Notes: generated by a model not told the origin, from the letters alone. Numbered from the stretch's first letter, positions 35,031-44,481 are shown. The stretch: DNA of 44,823 bases from an uncultured Bacteroidales bacterium (GCA_900317955.1 ONIP01000016.1:1-44823); one strand, 5' to 3'. Numbers and translations: made by a program.

Positions 35031-35941
35031 AAAAAACATTATTGTTTGCCTCTATGGCATTGACATTGGCTGTTATGATGACAGCTTGTAAATCGGACAA
35101 ATTCAAACAGGCCGAGAACGGATTGCTGTACCGTTTTGAGACCACCAACCCCGAGGGTGCCCAGCCTCAAGTGGGCGACGTGCTTGTTGGCGAGCTGATT
35201 TGGCTTCTGGACGGAGATACACTTTGGAACAACACAGGCAAAGCCGACCGTATTTTCCAGGTTGCTGAAAGCCCCATGTTCAAAGGCGACATTCCTGAAG
35301 GATTGTTGATGATGCACGTTGGCGACAAGGCCATTTTTAAAGTTCCCGCCGACTCGATGGCTAAATTTATGCAAAGCAACCAGATGCCTCCCAAATACCA
35401 ATCAGGCACCAATCAGTATTTCTACTATGAAATCTCTCTGATGGACATTGTTACCAAAGAAGAGCTTGAACAAGAGTATGCCAACATGATGGAAGAGGCC
35501 AAACAGCGCCAGGAAGAAGAACCTGCCCTGATTGCCAAGTACATTGCCGACAACAAAATCACTGCAAAGCCCACCAAGAGCGGTCTTTATATTATCGTGA
35601 ACAAGAAAGGCACCGGCGCAAAGGTGGCTCCTGGTAAGAAGGTTTCCGTGAACTACACTGGTCGTCTGCTTGACGGTACCCTGTTTGACTCCAGCCGTGA
35701 GGCCGAAGCTCGCGAAGCCGGCAAGTATCTGGAAGGCCGCGAGTACGGTCCCCTCACCTACACCGTTGGCAGCCAGCCCATGATTCCCGGTTGGGAAGAA
35801 GGTATTATGGGACAGCCTGCAGGCAGCGACATTACGCTGATTATCCCCTCCGAACTGGCCTACGGTGCCCGCAGAGCCGGCAAAGACATTCTGCCTTATA
35901 CTCCTTTGACTTTCAATCTGACCATCGAATCAGTTGAATAA
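35027..35941 (+). CDS. FKBP-type peptidyl-prolyl isomerase lipoprotein with two FKBP-like domains
   Basis: The 304-residue lipoprotein (acylated C21 in MMTAC) contains a degenerate FKBP-like domain (about 30-145), an acidic helical linker (EELEQEYANMMEEAKQRQEEE) and a canonical FKBP domain (about 185-304). The canonical domain has VSVNYTGRLLDGTLFDSS, VIPGWEEG-like MIPGWEEGIMG, and IIPSELAYGARR. It should accelerate proline isomerisation and folding of exported proteins in the periplasm. It follows the GldI-like gene with a 4-bp overlap and ends the unit at a hairpin. Its coding strand is C-rich while its partner upstream is G-rich. Confidence 0.92.
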   Translation: MKKTLLFASMALTLAVMMTACKSDKFKQAENGLLYRFETTNPEGAQPQVGDVLVGELIWLLDGDTLWNNTGKADRIFQVAESPMFKGDIPEGLLMMHVGDKAIFKVPADSMAKFMQSNQMPPKYQSGTNQYFYYEISLMDIVTKEELEQEYANMMEEAKQRQEEEPALIAKYIADNKITAKPTKSGLYIIVNKKGTGAKVAPGKKVSVNYTGRLLDGTLFDSSREAEAREAGKYLEGREYGPLTYTVGSQPMIPGWEEGIMGQPAGSDITLIIPSELAYGARRAGKDILPYTPLTFNLTIESVE

Positions 35942-35954
35942 TAACAATTAATTT

Positions 35955-35989
35955 ATGGATGGTGGGCAGGCTGACTGCCCGCCATCCAT
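35955..35989 (+). terminator. hairpin after the FKBP lipoprotein operon
   Basis: A 15-bp stem (ATGGATGGTGGGCAG with CTGCCCGCCATCCAT, one G-T pair, 5-base loop) starts 13 bp after the stop. It is followed by TTAATAT rather than a long T-run. Confidence 0.7.
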
Positions 35990-36037
35990 TTAATATAAAC
36001 CCTCTCACAAGACTAAAGAAAACTGCCAATACATACC

Positions 36038-36601
36038 ATGAAGAATATTGTAATTTTCGGGGCTCCCGGTGCCGGAAAAGGTACTCAGAGCGATTACATT
36101 GTTGAAAAATACGGTCTTACGCATATCTCTACAGGCGATTTGCTTCGCAAAGAGATTGCCGATGCCACCCCTCTCGGACTTCGCATCAAGGGTATTATGG
36201 ATGCCGGCCAACTAGTGAGCGACGACATTGTGATAGAGATGATTGATAATGCTATTGCACATGACACCAAGGGCATACTTTTTGACGGATTTCCCCGTAA
36301 TGTGGCCCAAGCTGAAACCCTCGACCGTTTGCTTGAAAAGCATGGACGCACGCTCACCTGCATGGTGAGACTTGATGTTCCCCGCGAGGAGTTGATTCGC
36401 CGCATGCTTGAGCGCGCCAAGGTGAGCGGCCGCAGCGACGACAACGAAGAGACTATAAAGAACCGCCTGGTGGAATATGAGAACAAGACCCTGCCAGTTG
36501 CTTCCTATTATAGCAAGCAGGGCAAAGAGGTTAAAATAAACGGATTGGGCGATATTAAACGTATTTCACAAGACATCGCAAACGCCATCGATTCCCTTTA
36601 A
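36038..36601 (+). CDS. adk: adenylate kinase
   Basis: Balances AMP, ADP and ATP in the cytoplasm. The 187-residue protein has the P-loop GAPGAGKGT (8-16), the AMP-binding THISTGDLLR and DGFPRNVAQAE, and the conserved RLDVPREELIRRMLERAK. The LID is the short form (AKVSGRSDDNEETI) without zinc cysteines. A hairpin follows at 36628, and obgE starts 87 bp downstream. Confidence 0.97.
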   Translation: MKNIVIFGAPGAGKGTQSDYIVEKYGLTHISTGDLLRKEIADATPLGLRIKGIMDAGQLVSDDIVIEMIDNAIAHDTKGILFDGFPRNVAQAETLDRLLEKHGRTLTCMVRLDVPREELIRRMLERAKVSGRSDDNEETIKNRLVEYENKTLPVASYYSKQGKEVKINGLGDIKRISQDIANAIDSL

Positions 36602-36627
36602 TCGCCACCACAAGGTAAAGGATACAG

Positions 36628-36660
36628 GCCTGTCGGCCGCATGGCTGACAGGCTTTATTA
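36628..36660 (+). terminator. hairpin after adk
   Basis: An 11-bp stem GCCTGTCGGCC/GGCTGACAGGC (4-base loop, one G-T pair), 36628-36653, is followed by TTTATTA. It lies where a longer obgE frame would start, which argues against that upstream start. Confidence 0.75.
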
Positions 36661-36688
36661 TAAACAAAGACACCCAAATACAGGAAAA

Positions 36689-37684
36689 ATGACATCCAAC
36701 TTTGTCGACTATGTGAAGATTTTTATCCGCTCAGGCAAAGGCGGAGCGGGCTCGGCACATCTGTTGCGTGTGAAATATAATGCCAAGGCTGGTCCTGACG
36801 GTGGCGACGGTGGCCGTGGCGGACACGTCATACTGCGGGGAAACAGCCAACGGTGGACCCTCCTGCACCTGAAATACACCAAACACGTGTTTGCAGAAGA
36901 TGGACAGCACGGCGGCGAGAACCTGCGCACCGGAAGAACGGGAGCCGACCAGATACTCGATGTGCCATTAGGCTGTGTTTGCCGAGATTTTGAAACCGGA
37001 GAGGTTCTGGGCGAAGTGACCGAGGACGGTCAGGAAGTTATCATTGCCAAAGGAGGCCGCGGCGGACTTGGAAACGACCATTTCAAATCGCCGACAAACC
37101 AAACACCCCGCTATGCTCAGCCTGGAGAACCTGCCGAGGAGAGATGGATAGTCATTGAACTGAAGGTACTTGCTGATGTTGGACTGGTGGGCTTTCCCAA
37201 TGCCGGGAAATCGACATTCCTGAGCGTTGTTTCGGCAGCAAGACCAGAGATTGCCGACTATCCCTTTACCACCCTCGTACCAAACCTCGGCATTGTAAAA
37301 TACCACGACAATCAATCGTTTTGCATTGCCGACATTCCGGGAATAATAGAGGGTGCCAGCGAGGGCAAAGGCCTGGGACTCCGATTCCTACGACACATTG
37401 AACGGAATTCGATTCTGCTCTTCATGGTCAGTTGCGAGCAGTTGGACATTGCCCGCGAATACAACATCCTGCTTGAAGAGTTGCGTCGCTACAATCCAGA
37501 ACTACTTGACAAACAAAGAGTGCTGGCGGTGACCAAATGCGACATCATCGACGAAACCATGATGCAGCAATTGCAGGAACACCTGCCCAAAGACGTGGAG
37601 TGCATATTCATCTCAGCCGTTACAGGTTACCATATTCCAGAACTGAAAGATTTGTTATTCAACAAACTGAATGCAGATGTCTGA
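36689..37684 (+). CDS. obgE: Obg GTPase (ribosome assembly)
   Basis: Obg is an essential GTPase in 50S subunit assembly and stress response. The protein (331 residues from the ATG at 36689) has the glycine-rich Obg fold ([36 protein letters not shown]) and a G domain with [22 protein letters not shown] and SAVTG. The frame is open 16 codons further upstream, but that stretch contains the adk hairpin and has no Obg similarity; CAGGAAAA just before 36689 fits a ribosome-binding site. It overlaps the PAP2 phosphatase gene by 14 bp. Confidence 0.96.
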   Translation: MTSNFVDYVKIFIRSGKGGAGSAHLLRVKYNAKAGPDGGDGGRGGHVILRGNSQRWTLLHLKYTKHVFAEDGQHGGENLRTGRTGADQILDVPLGCVCRDFETGEVLGEVTEDGQEVIIAKGGRGGLGNDHFKSPTNQTPRYAQPGEPAEERWIVIELKVLADVGLVGFPNAGKSTFLSVVSAARPEIADYPFTTLVPNLGIVKYHDNQSFCIADIPGIIEGASEGKGLGLRFLRHIERNSILLFMVSCEQLDIAREYNILLEELRRYNPELLDKQRVLAVTKCDIIDETMMQQLQEHLPKDVECIFISAVTGYHIPELKDLLFNKLNADV

Positions 37685-38276
37685 ACTTGAACAACTCGAC
37701 ATAACAGCCTTCTACTGGATAAACCACCACTACAACACAGCCTCCGACTGGGTGCTGTGGGTGGCCAGTCAAGGTTGGTCGTGGGCCATTGTGCTGATAG
37801 CCGCAATATGCTTGACCACCCTACGGCGCGAGCCCAAGAAATGGTGGTTGGTTCTATTGGGCATCGCCTTATGCTTTCTGCTCTCCGACCGCATTTCAGT
37901 TGTTTGTTTCAAGAATGTCTTTTGCCGACTCCGCCCTTGCCAGACGCTTGAAGATGTTAGAATGTTCCGTACCTCGTGTGGCGGTCTTTACGGGTTCGTA
38001 TCGTCCCATGCTGCCAACGTTTTTGCTTTGGCATTGTTTCTTAGCCTACGATACCGCAGTAAAGCCGTCCATCCATGGTTATTTCCAACACTTATCTTCT
38101 TTTGGGCCATCATTGTGGGATACTCCCGACCCTATCTTGGCAAGCACTATCCCGGTGATGTCATTTGCGGAGCCCTCTTGGGACTTTGCGTCGGTGCGGC
38201 AGTATATCTCATCATTCAACTGACAGAACACACGCTTGAGCACTACCAACTAAGAAAAAAAAATGCAAACCAATGA
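37671..38276 (+). CDS. PAP2-superfamily membrane phosphatase
   Basis: This 201-residue membrane protein has the three acid-phosphatase motifs: KNVFCRLRP (K81, R88, P89; KX6RP), SSHA (111-114) and [12 protein letters not shown] (R153, H159, D163; RX5HX3D). Five to six membrane helices surround them. By size and motifs it could be an undecaprenyl-pyrophosphate phosphatase or an LpxE/LpxF-type lipid A phosphatase; I cannot decide which. Its start overlaps the obgE end by 14 bp (M3 at 37677 is an alternative), so the two are probably coupled. Confidence 0.9.
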   Translation: MQMSELEQLDITAFYWINHHYNTASDWVLWVASQGWSWAIVLIAAICLTTLRREPKKWWLVLLGIALCFLLSDRISVVCFKNVFCRLRPCQTLEDVRMFRTSCGGLYGFVSSHAANVFALALFLSLRYRSKAVHPWLFPTLIFFWAIIVGYSRPYLGKHYPGDVICGALLGLCVGAAVYLIIQLTEHTLEHYQLRKKNANQ

Positions 38277-38341
38277 AACAAAAAATGCACTTTTACGTAT
38301 ATATGCGTGTGCTTACTTATTTCAAAGATGTATTTGACGGG

Positions 38342-38374
38342 ACGTCTCCCATGTGGGGGCGTTCTCGTTTTTTT
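38342..38374 (+). terminator. hairpin and T-run after the PAP2 gene
   Basis: An imperfect GC-rich stem (ACG...CTCCC with GGGGGCGT around an ATGT loop, 38342-38361) is followed within 7 bases by seven T (38368-38374). It lies in the 138-bp gap before the CvpA gene. Confidence 0.65.
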
Positions 38375-38414
38375 AGGACTAATCACTATCAACAAATAAC
38401 TAACTCATAAACAA

Positions 38415-38939
38415 ATGACCTTTTTAGACATACTTATTGGCATTCCACTCATATACTTTATCTACAAAGGGTGGAAACGAGGAATTATTTTTGAAATTGC
38501 CGCACTGTTGGGAATCCTTGCCGGCATCTGGGCAGCCACTCACCTCTCCACATGGGTGGCAGAATCACTGAAACTCGAAGGGGAGGGCTCCGTTCTCGTT
38601 GCCTTCTTCATCACCTTCATGGGTGCCGTCATCCTGGCCTATTTCCTTGGCAAAATGGTGGAGGGCTTTTTCAAGATGGTGAAAGCCGAATTCCTAAACA
38701 AACTTCTGGGTTCCATTGTCGGCATGCTCAAATGTCTGATAGTAATAAGCATCCTGCTCAATTTCATCCTTCTAATTGACCAGAACCACGTTCTTATCAC
38801 GCCAAAACTGCAAGAAGAAAGCGTCCTATACAAACCCACCTATAAAATCGGCAACAAACTATCGGCCACACTAAAAACCTACATCATCGAAAAACGCGAA
38901 GAACTGGCCGCCAAAAACCAAGACAACCCAAAATGCTGA
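38415..38939 (+). CDS. CvpA-family inner-membrane protein
   Basis: This 174-residue protein has four predicted membrane helices (LDILIGIPLIYFIYKGW, IAALLGILAGIWAA, VAFFITFMGAVILAYFLG, GMLKCLIVISILLNFILL) and a cytoplasmic C-terminal tail, the usual CvpA/colicin V production protein shape. The family's function is not known precisely; envelope stress links have been reported for some members. It overlaps the dihydrouridine synthase gene by 7 bp. Confidence 0.88.
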   Translation: MTFLDILIGIPLIYFIYKGWKRGIIFEIAALLGILAGIWAATHLSTWVAESLKLEGEGSVLVAFFITFMGAVILAYFLGKMVEGFFKMVKAEFLNKLLGSIVGMLKCLIVISILLNFILLIDQNHVLITPKLQEESVLYKPTYKIGNKLSATLKTYIIEKREELAAKNQDNPKC

Positions 38940-39865
38940 TTCTTGCCCCCATGCAAGGCCTCACCGAACTGATGTTCCGGAAAGTTTACCACACATGCTT
39001 CCCCGGAGCGCTCGACCTTGCCATTTCACCCTTCCTCTCGCTAACCCATGGAAACCTTGCCGATGCATGGAAAAAAATTGACGATGTTTTGCCAGAAGCC
39101 AACCAAGATTCCATACCTGTCATACCCCAGATTCTTGGCAAAGAGCCCGTCGAGTTTGTCGAACTTGCCAATAGGCTCCACGAAATAGGCTACACTGAAG
39201 TAAATTGGAATATCGGCTGCCCCATGCGAAGAGTCACCGCCAAGCACCGTGGCAGCGGCATCCTCCCATACCCCGATGAAGTTCGCAGCATTTTAGACTA
39301 TATCATGCCCCGGCTCCGTCCTGCCCTCAGTGTCAAGATGCGCCTCGGCCTCCACTCTCCCGACGAAATCTTCAACCTCATACCAATCCTCAACGACTAT
39401 CCTCTCCTCAACATCACCATCCACCCCCGTACCGGCAAGCAACAATACTCCGGACAAGTCGACCTTGACACCTTTGAACAAACGCTCCCTCTCCTCAAAC
39501 ACCAAGTCATCTATAACGGCGACCTATGCACCGTTGCCGACTATCGCCGTCTCCGACAACGTTTTCCCAAGATTCAACACTATATGATTGGTCGTGGAAT
39601 TCTCTACGACCCCCTCCTGCCCCTCAAAATCAAGAACAACCACCCAGCCGACCTCAAAGCCACACTCCTATTCGTCACTGCTCTCGCCGACGCAATCAAC
39701 CAACTCCCCATCCGTGAAGAAAGCCGCATGCGCAAAACCAAAGAATACTGGTGCCTCGTCCGCCGAAGCCTCCCTATTACCGAACAACAAGCCACAGCCG
39801 TACTCCGCGCACAAACCCCATCCGAAACAAACGCCAAACTTCGTGCCATCCTTGCCTCCATATAA
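38933..39865 (+). CDS. tRNA-dihydrouridine synthase
   Basis: Flavin-dependent enzyme that reduces uridine to dihydrouridine in tRNA D-loops. The 310-residue protein starts LILAPMQGLTEL and has the catalytic cysteine C96 in NWNIGCPMRRVT, SVKMRLGLHSP, TIHPRTGKQQYSG, VIYNGDL and IGRGILYDPLL. Together these give the FMN-binding TIM barrel and helical tail of the Dus family; the subfamily (A, B, C) is not clear. It overlaps the CvpA gene by 7 bp and is strongly C-biased on the coding strand. Confidence 0.94.
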   Translation: MLILAPMQGLTELMFRKVYHTCFPGALDLAISPFLSLTHGNLADAWKKIDDVLPEANQDSIPVIPQILGKEPVEFVELANRLHEIGYTEVNWNIGCPMRRVTAKHRGSGILPYPDEVRSILDYIMPRLRPALSVKMRLGLHSPDEIFNLIPILNDYPLLNITIHPRTGKQQYSGQVDLDTFEQTLPLLKHQVIYNGDLCTVADYRRLRQRFPKIQHYMIGRGILYDPLLPLKIKNNHPADLKATLLFVTALADAINQLPIREESRMRKTKEYWCLVRRSLPITEQQATAVLRAQTPSETNAKLRAILASI

Positions 39866-39948
39866 CTCATTCTCAGTCAAAACCCATTTTTAACAATAAA
39901 ATATTTATTAAAATATAATAAAAAAAGCATTACAACGTTATCACTACA

Positions 39949-40950
39949 ATGAAACAGCACTCACTCATCCTCCTCCTCATCGTGCCACTAATCATGGCCA
40001 TAGCGGGCTGCCGAAACAACAACCCCGCCACCGACAATATGACTGACGAAGACATCCTCAAAGTACTTGACATCAAAATCCAAAAACACCCCAAGGATGC
40101 CGACCTCTACTACGACCGCGCAAGAATCTATCTCAAAGTCAACCGCGTCAACGAAGCCATCGCCGACCTCTCCCGTGCCGTCTCCATCAACAACAAAGAA
40201 TTCAAATACCATATGCTTCTCGGCGACGCCTACTTTGCCAACGGCGATGTCGAACATAGTTACAAAAGCCTTCAGGACGCCCTCCAACTTGAACCTGACA
40301 ATCAAGACGCCTTCCTAAAACTTGGAGAAATAGCCTACTACAGCCGCGACTACGACCGTGCCATGGACAACCTTGGCAAAGTCACTGCCAAAGATCCCCA
40401 AAACCGCACCGCACTCTTCATGAAGGGCTTCATCTACAAAGAAACCGGCGACACCTCCAACGCTATCATCCTCCTGCGCAAAGTCTGCGACCTATACCCT
40501 GACTACGAACCCGCCTTCGAGGAACTCGGCATGATTTATGCCGACCACCACGACCCCCTCGCAGTCGAATACCTCAACACCGCCCTCCGCCTCGAGCCAC
40601 AGAACACCAACGCCCTCTATGGTCTTGCCATGTTCTATCAAGGCCTCAACAAACCCGACAAAGCCGAAGAACTCTACAAACAAATCCTCAACATCAACAA
40701 CAACCACAAAGAAGCCTGGCACAACCGAGGCTACATCGAGCTCTTCACCTATGGCAACACCGACCTCGCTGTCGAATACCTTACTCGCGCCATCCAGTGC
40801 GACAGCACCTTCATCGAAGCCTGGACCAACCGTGGCTGTGCCTACGAACTTCTTGGCGACAAATCCAGCGCCCACAGCGATTTCAACGCCGCCCTCCAAC
40901 TCGACCACACCTTCCAGCCCGCACTCGACGGCTTCAATCGTACCAAGTAA
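39949..40950 (+). CDS. TPR-repeat lipoprotein
   Basis: This 333-residue lipoprotein (lipobox AIAGC, acylated C21) consists of about eight tetratricopeptide repeats from residue 40 onward, for example ADLYYDRARIYLKVNRVNEA, FKYHMLLGDAYFANGDVEHS, AWTNRGCAYELLGDKSSAHS. It probably acts as a periplasmic scaffold for other envelope proteins; no partner is indicated by its neighbours. It has an AT-rich upstream region (39866-39948) likely to hold its promoter, and pyrB follows 48 bp later. Confidence 0.9.
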   Translation: MKQHSLILLLIVPLIMAIAGCRNNNPATDNMTDEDILKVLDIKIQKHPKDADLYYDRARIYLKVNRVNEAIADLSRAVSINNKEFKYHMLLGDAYFANGDVEHSYKSLQDALQLEPDNQDAFLKLGEIAYYSRDYDRAMDNLGKVTAKDPQNRTALFMKGFIYKETGDTSNAIILLRKVCDLYPDYEPAFEELGMIYADHHDPLAVEYLNTALRLEPQNTNALYGLAMFYQGLNKPDKAEELYKQILNINNNHKEAWHNRGYIELFTYGNTDLAVEYLTRAIQCDSTFIEAWTNRGCAYELLGDKSSAHSDFNAALQLDHTFQPALDGFNRTK

Positions 40951-40998
40951 CAAACCTCGTCAACAATTATTCACCAACATAACATCAATCATAATACC

Positions 40999-41916
40999 AT
41001 GAGCACACTAAAAGGACGCAACCTCATCTCCATCACCGATTTCTCGAAAGAAGAATACATCGAAGTGCTGGACATTGCCGAAGAATTCGAAAAGAATCCT
41101 AAGCAAAAAATTCTCAGCGACAAAGTCGTTGCAACACTATTCTTCGAACCCTCCACCCGCACACGCCTCAGCTTTGAAAGTGCGGCCAACCAACTCGGTG
41201 CCCGCATTATAGGCTTCAGCGACCCCGGCGGGACAAGCGTACAAAAAGGCGAATCCCTCCACGACACCATCGTCATGGTCTCCAGCTACGCCGACCTCAT
41301 CGTCATGCGCAACCCCAAAGAAGGCTCCTCACGCTACGCCTCCGAAGTGGCCACCGTACCCGTCATTAACGCCGGCGACGGTGCCAACCAGCACCCCACC
41401 CAGTGCATGCTCGACCTCTATTCCATCCGCAAAACACAAGGCACACTCGAAAACCTCAATATCGCCTGCGTCGGCGACCTCAAATACGGCCGCACCGTTC
41501 ACTCTCTCGTACAGGCCATGTGCAACTTCAACGCCACCTTCCACCTTGTATCACCCACCGAACTCAAACTTCCCTCATCCGTCAAAATGAGCATCAAAGA
41601 CGCCGGCCTCAAATACTACCAATACACCGACCTCCAAAGCGTCATCCCCACCGCCGACATCATCTACATGACACGTGTCCAGCGCGAACGTTTCCCCGAC
41701 CCACTCGAATACGAGCGTGTCAAAGACAGCTGCATCCTCACCGCCTCCATGCTCGAGGGCTGCAAACCCAACATGCGCGTACTCCACCCCCTCCCACGCG
41801 TCAACGAAATCACCACCGACGTCGACACCACACCCTACGCCTACTACTTCCGTCAGGCTCAAAACGGCGTCTACGTCCGTCAGGCTCTCATGGCCGCCAT
41901 CCTCGGTGTAAGATAA
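40999..41916 (+). CDS. pyrB: aspartate carbamoyltransferase catalytic subunit
   Basis: Forms carbamoyl-aspartate from carbamoyl phosphate and aspartate, the committed step of pyrimidine synthesis. The 305-residue protein has the carbamoyl-phosphate motif STRTR (52-56), the 80s loop GGTSVQKGES (K83), DGANQHPTQ, and HPLPRVNEI. The regulatory subunit gene follows after 56 bp, so an allosteric PyrB/PyrI holoenzyme is expected. The coding strand is strongly C-rich. Confidence 0.97.
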   Translation: MSTLKGRNLISITDFSKEEYIEVLDIAEEFEKNPKQKILSDKVVATLFFEPSTRTRLSFESAANQLGARIIGFSDPGGTSVQKGESLHDTIVMVSSYADLIVMRNPKEGSSRYASEVATVPVINAGDGANQHPTQCMLDLYSIRKTQGTLENLNIACVGDLKYGRTVHSLVQAMCNFNATFHLVSPTELKLPSSVKMSIKDAGLKYYQYTDLQSVIPTADIIYMTRVQRERFPDPLEYERVKDSCILTASMLEGCKPNMRVLHPLPRVNEITTDVDTTPYAYYFRQAQNGVYVRQALMAAILGVR

Positions 41917-41972
41917 CCACACCCATGTCAATCAACAAAACACATCGTTCAACAACATAAACAACAATCATC

Positions 41973-42434
41973 ATGGACTCAAAAAAAGAACTCGTAGTCT
42001 CCGCCATAGAAAACGGCACCGTCATCGACCACATCCCCACCGAAGCCGTTTACCGCGTCCTCCACATCCTCGGCCTTGAAGACTATAAAGACGAAGTACT
42101 TGTCGGCAATCACCTTTCAAGTTCCAAACTCGGTCGCAAAGGCATCATTAAAATCAAAAACAAACACTTCACCAAAGACGAAGTCAGCAAAGTGTCCCTT
42201 GTGGCTCCCTCCGTTACTATCATCACCATTAAAGATTACAAAGTAATCGAGAAATTCGCCACCGAAATCCCCGACCACATCGAGAACTTTGTCAAGTGCG
42301 CCAACCCCAAATGCATCACCAACTTCGAGGCCGTTCCCACCAAATTCGACATCGTCGACAAAGAAGACCTCAAACTTCGCTGCCACTACTGCGAGAAATT
42401 CACCACTAAGGAGACCATCCACTTCATCCACTAA
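41973..42434 (+). CDS. pyrI: aspartate carbamoyltransferase regulatory subunit
   Basis: Binds nucleotide effectors and modulates PyrB. The 153-residue protein has the N-terminal allosteric domain (ENGTVIDHIPTEAVYRVL, 13-30) and the C-terminal zinc domain with all four cysteines: C109, C114, C137 and C140. It lies directly after pyrB and is of normal length. Both are in the same C-rich coding style. Confidence 0.97.
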   Translation: MDSKKELVVSAIENGTVIDHIPTEAVYRVLHILGLEDYKDEVLVGNHLSSSKLGRKGIIKIKNKHFTKDEVSKVSLVAPSVTIITIKDYKVIEKFATEIPDHIENFVKCANPKCITNFEAVPTKFDIVDKEDLKLRCHYCEKFTTKETIHFIH

Positions 42435-42491
42435 TTCCACTCTCCCCTACTCCCATCCACTCCTATCCACAAACAACAACACAATGCGATC

Positions 42492-42869
42492 ATGAAAAAA
42501 TACTATATCTCGCTTATCCTCATAACCATCGTCATGGTTCTCGCGGCCTTCTGCACTCTGTGGTTTGCCAACGGCATTTTCCAGACCATCATGCCTCTCA
42601 TACCCCTCTACTTTGCCATTATCACGGGCATACAGCACTACGCCGTAGTGAAAAGCTTCTACAAAGACCCGCGCACCTTTGTCAAAAACTTCCTCGGTCT
42701 CACCGTTGGTTCTCTCTTCCTCCACCTCGTCATACTCTGCACCTGGTCCCTCACCCACATTCCACAAGCCCGCACCTTCATCATCGCATTCTGCATCTGC
42801 TACGTGGTATACCTTGCCTTCGAGACCATCGCTCTTGTCCTACTCGTAAAGAATCAGCGCAAGCAATAA
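42492..42869 (+). CDS. small four-helix membrane protein
   Basis: This 125-residue protein has four predicted membrane helices (about 5-27, 32-50, 65-87, 94-118) and a basic C-terminus (KNQRKQ). I do not recognise a named family with certainty. Its spacing and residues (IMPLIPLYFAIITG, FVKNFLGLTVGSLFLHLVI) resemble the small membrane proteins encoded in Bacteroidetes ATP synthase clusters next to atpB, but that is a low-confidence impression. It lies 57 bp after pyrI and ends at the convergent terminator. Confidence 0.75.
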   Translation: MKKYYISLILITIVMVLAAFCTLWFANGIFQTIMPLIPLYFAIITGIQHYAVVKSFYKDPRTFVKNFLGLTVGSLFLHLVILCTWSLTHIPQARTFIIAFCICYVVYLAFETIALVLLVKNQRKQ

Positions 42870-42894
42870 CAAGTTCACAACACGTCGAACAATA

Positions 42895-42931
42895 AAAGAA
42901 CGGACGGCCTTACCAATGCCGCCCGTTCTTT
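42895..42931. terminator. bidirectional terminator between convergent genes
   Basis: A 14-bp stem (AAAGAACGGACGGC with GCCGCCCGTTCTTT, one mismatch, 9-base loop) lies 26 bp after the small membrane protein gene and 22 bp after the stop of the minus-strand gene at 42953. T-rich sequence flanks it on both strands. Confidence 0.85.
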
Positions 42932-42952
42932 ATTATCGTAATCCCGAAGGCC

Positions 42953-44404
42953 TTAATTATTCACAACCTTCTTATAGATATTGCCCTGCTGAGTCTGCAA
43001 CTCAATCATATACACACCCCTGCGCGGCAAATCGAACTCCACGTTTCCTCCACTCACACTACGACTCTCCAAAACCTGTCCGGTGATGGCATACAACGTT
43101 GCACCACTCACTTGCAATCCTCCCAAATCCAACGTTACACGGCCATTGGCAGGATTAGGATGCACAGACACAACATCATCACTCACCTCCGTTACCCCCA
43201 CAATCTCAGTAACAAAATGAGCATATCCCCACACACTCGACGACGTATCACCGCACTCCGACCGCACATAAAAATCATAAGCCATACCAGGCGTTAAATA
43301 TGTCAAAGTCACCACAGTGTCTGTAACCGACATCCTCGTGCCGCGTCCGCGCAGGAATCCTTCGGGGCCATACTCCACAGTCCAACTATCAGGAACCACC
43401 GTACCGCTCCAACTCAACCTGGCATACGTAGGCATCGAAAACTCCACATTCACCTCCGTCACACGCCCGCACGAACCGTCGCGCTGCACCAATTCCAAAC
43501 TGTCCACAAAGAACTTCGACCCGACAGCACGAGCCTTATCATTGGCCGAAGAGATAAGAATCAACACCATCGAGTCGGCCTGCACAAAAGCATACTCTTC
43601 AGGGAAATACTCGTTCAACGTATAATAATCCATCTCAAACGGCTTGTAATAGTCCGTGTCCGACACCTCAAACAAATTCTTCGAACCTGCTCCCACAAGC
43701 ATCCTGCGTCCTATCAACGGGTCATAATAAGTGCCCACAGCCAGTATCATCGCATTATCGTCAACAACTCCGGGACCATTGCCGTCAATATAATTATACA
43801 TACCGCGCAACACTTTCGGTTCAAAACCGTTCAGCGGAAAACCGCCTGTCATATAATCATTCAAGTCAACCGTATCCATCATCTCAAGCAGCCAACTCAA
43901 GTCGCCAGGCTCGTCGGCAGCCTGCTCCAGCAACGGCAGCAGCTTCATCAAATCCACCTCGGCATTCGTCATTATCGACGGGATAGGCTCATGGGCAAGC
44001 GAACTATCAAGAAACTGGCTGGCTATGGTATACGCTGCAGGTGTAAGTACCTGATCCAACTGAAACGTCTCGGCCATCAAACCCGATCGTCCTTGCACCA
44101 CATTCGTCGTGTCGCGACCGATAAGTGCCACCGGTATCGAAATATCCAATGGCAGAGGAGTCCCGAACAAATCAACCGTGTCATTAACTCTGAAAATAGG
44201 AGCATGCCAGCCGTCCGGCAATATATACGAATCATACAACGGAATGGGTATGAACACCACTGCGGTATCACCAGGATAGGTCTGCCAAAGCTCAAAATTG
44301 CCGTAAGGCACAGGCATCACCGAATCCGTTGTCTGGGCGTTGACCTCACAACCCGCACCGCACATCAGCACGGCTGCGAAAAAAACGACAAAAAACTTTT
44401 TCAT
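42953..44404 (-). CDS. secreted protein with PCMD-like and fibronectin domains and a type IX sorting domain
   Basis: This 483-residue protein has a signal peptide (cleavage near VNA-Q). Its N-terminal region (NFELWQTYPGD, GWHAPIFRVND) resembles the PCMD putative carbohydrate-metabolism domain. A fibronectin type III-like domain follows (about 318-400), and the last part is a C-terminal type A sorting domain (412-483: SVHPNPANGRVTLDLGG, TLYAITGQVLESRSV, GVYMIELQTQQGNIYKKVV). The sorting domain shows that the organism has a type IX secretion system, which would attach this protein to the surface or release it. Function and ligand are unknown. A promoter element lies 61 bp upstream. Confidence 0.9.
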   Translation of the reverse strand: MKKFFVVFFAAVLMCGAGCEVNAQTTDSVMPVPYGNFELWQTYPGDTAVVFIPIPLYDSYILPDGWHAPIFRVNDTVDLFGTPLPLDISIPVALIGRDTTNVVQGRSGLMAETFQLDQVLTPAAYTIASQFLDSSLAHEPIPSIMTNAEVDLMKLLPLLEQAADEPGDLSWLLEMMDTVDLNDYMTGGFPLNGFEPKVLRGMYNYIDGNGPGVVDDNAMILAVGTYYDPLIGRRMLVGAGSKNLFEVSDTDYYKPFEMDYYTLNEYFPEEYAFVQADSMVLILISSANDKARAVGSKFFVDSLELVQRDGSCGRVTEVNVEFSMPTYARLSWSGTVVPDSWTVEYGPEGFLRGRGTRMSVTDTVVTLTYLTPGMAYDFYVRSECGDTSSSVWGYAHFVTEIVGVTEVSDDVVSVHPNPANGRVTLDLGGLQVSGATLYAITGQVLESRSVSGGNVEFDLPRRGVYMIELQTQQGNIYKKVVNN

Positions 44405-44465
44405 AGCAATATAAAATATTAATATTCAACAATCAATAAAATTCGTTCCAAAACAAATCAAAATA

Positions 44466-44473
44466 CAAATATA
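44466..44473 (-). promoter_or_regulatory. Bacteroidetes -7 promoter element for the type IX-sorted protein
   Basis: TATATTTG on the minus strand, 61 bp upstream of the start at 44404. A TTTG (plus CAAA at 44492-44495) lies 18 bp further upstream. Confidence 0.65.
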
Positions 44474-44481
44474 CAACTATT

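Noticed and set aside
36641..36688. Sixteen-codon upstream extension of obgE
   Set aside because: It overlaps the adk hairpin and T-rich tail and lacks Obg similarity; the ATG at 36689 has a better upstream context.
38340..38375. Riboswitch upstream of the CvpA gene
   Set aside because: Only one short hairpin with a T-run is visible, no conserved aptamer; a terminator explains it.
38286..38411. Forty-odd-codon frame between the PAP2 and CvpA genes
   Set aside because: It spans a terminator-like hairpin with a T-run and has no domain; a leader peptide cannot be supported.
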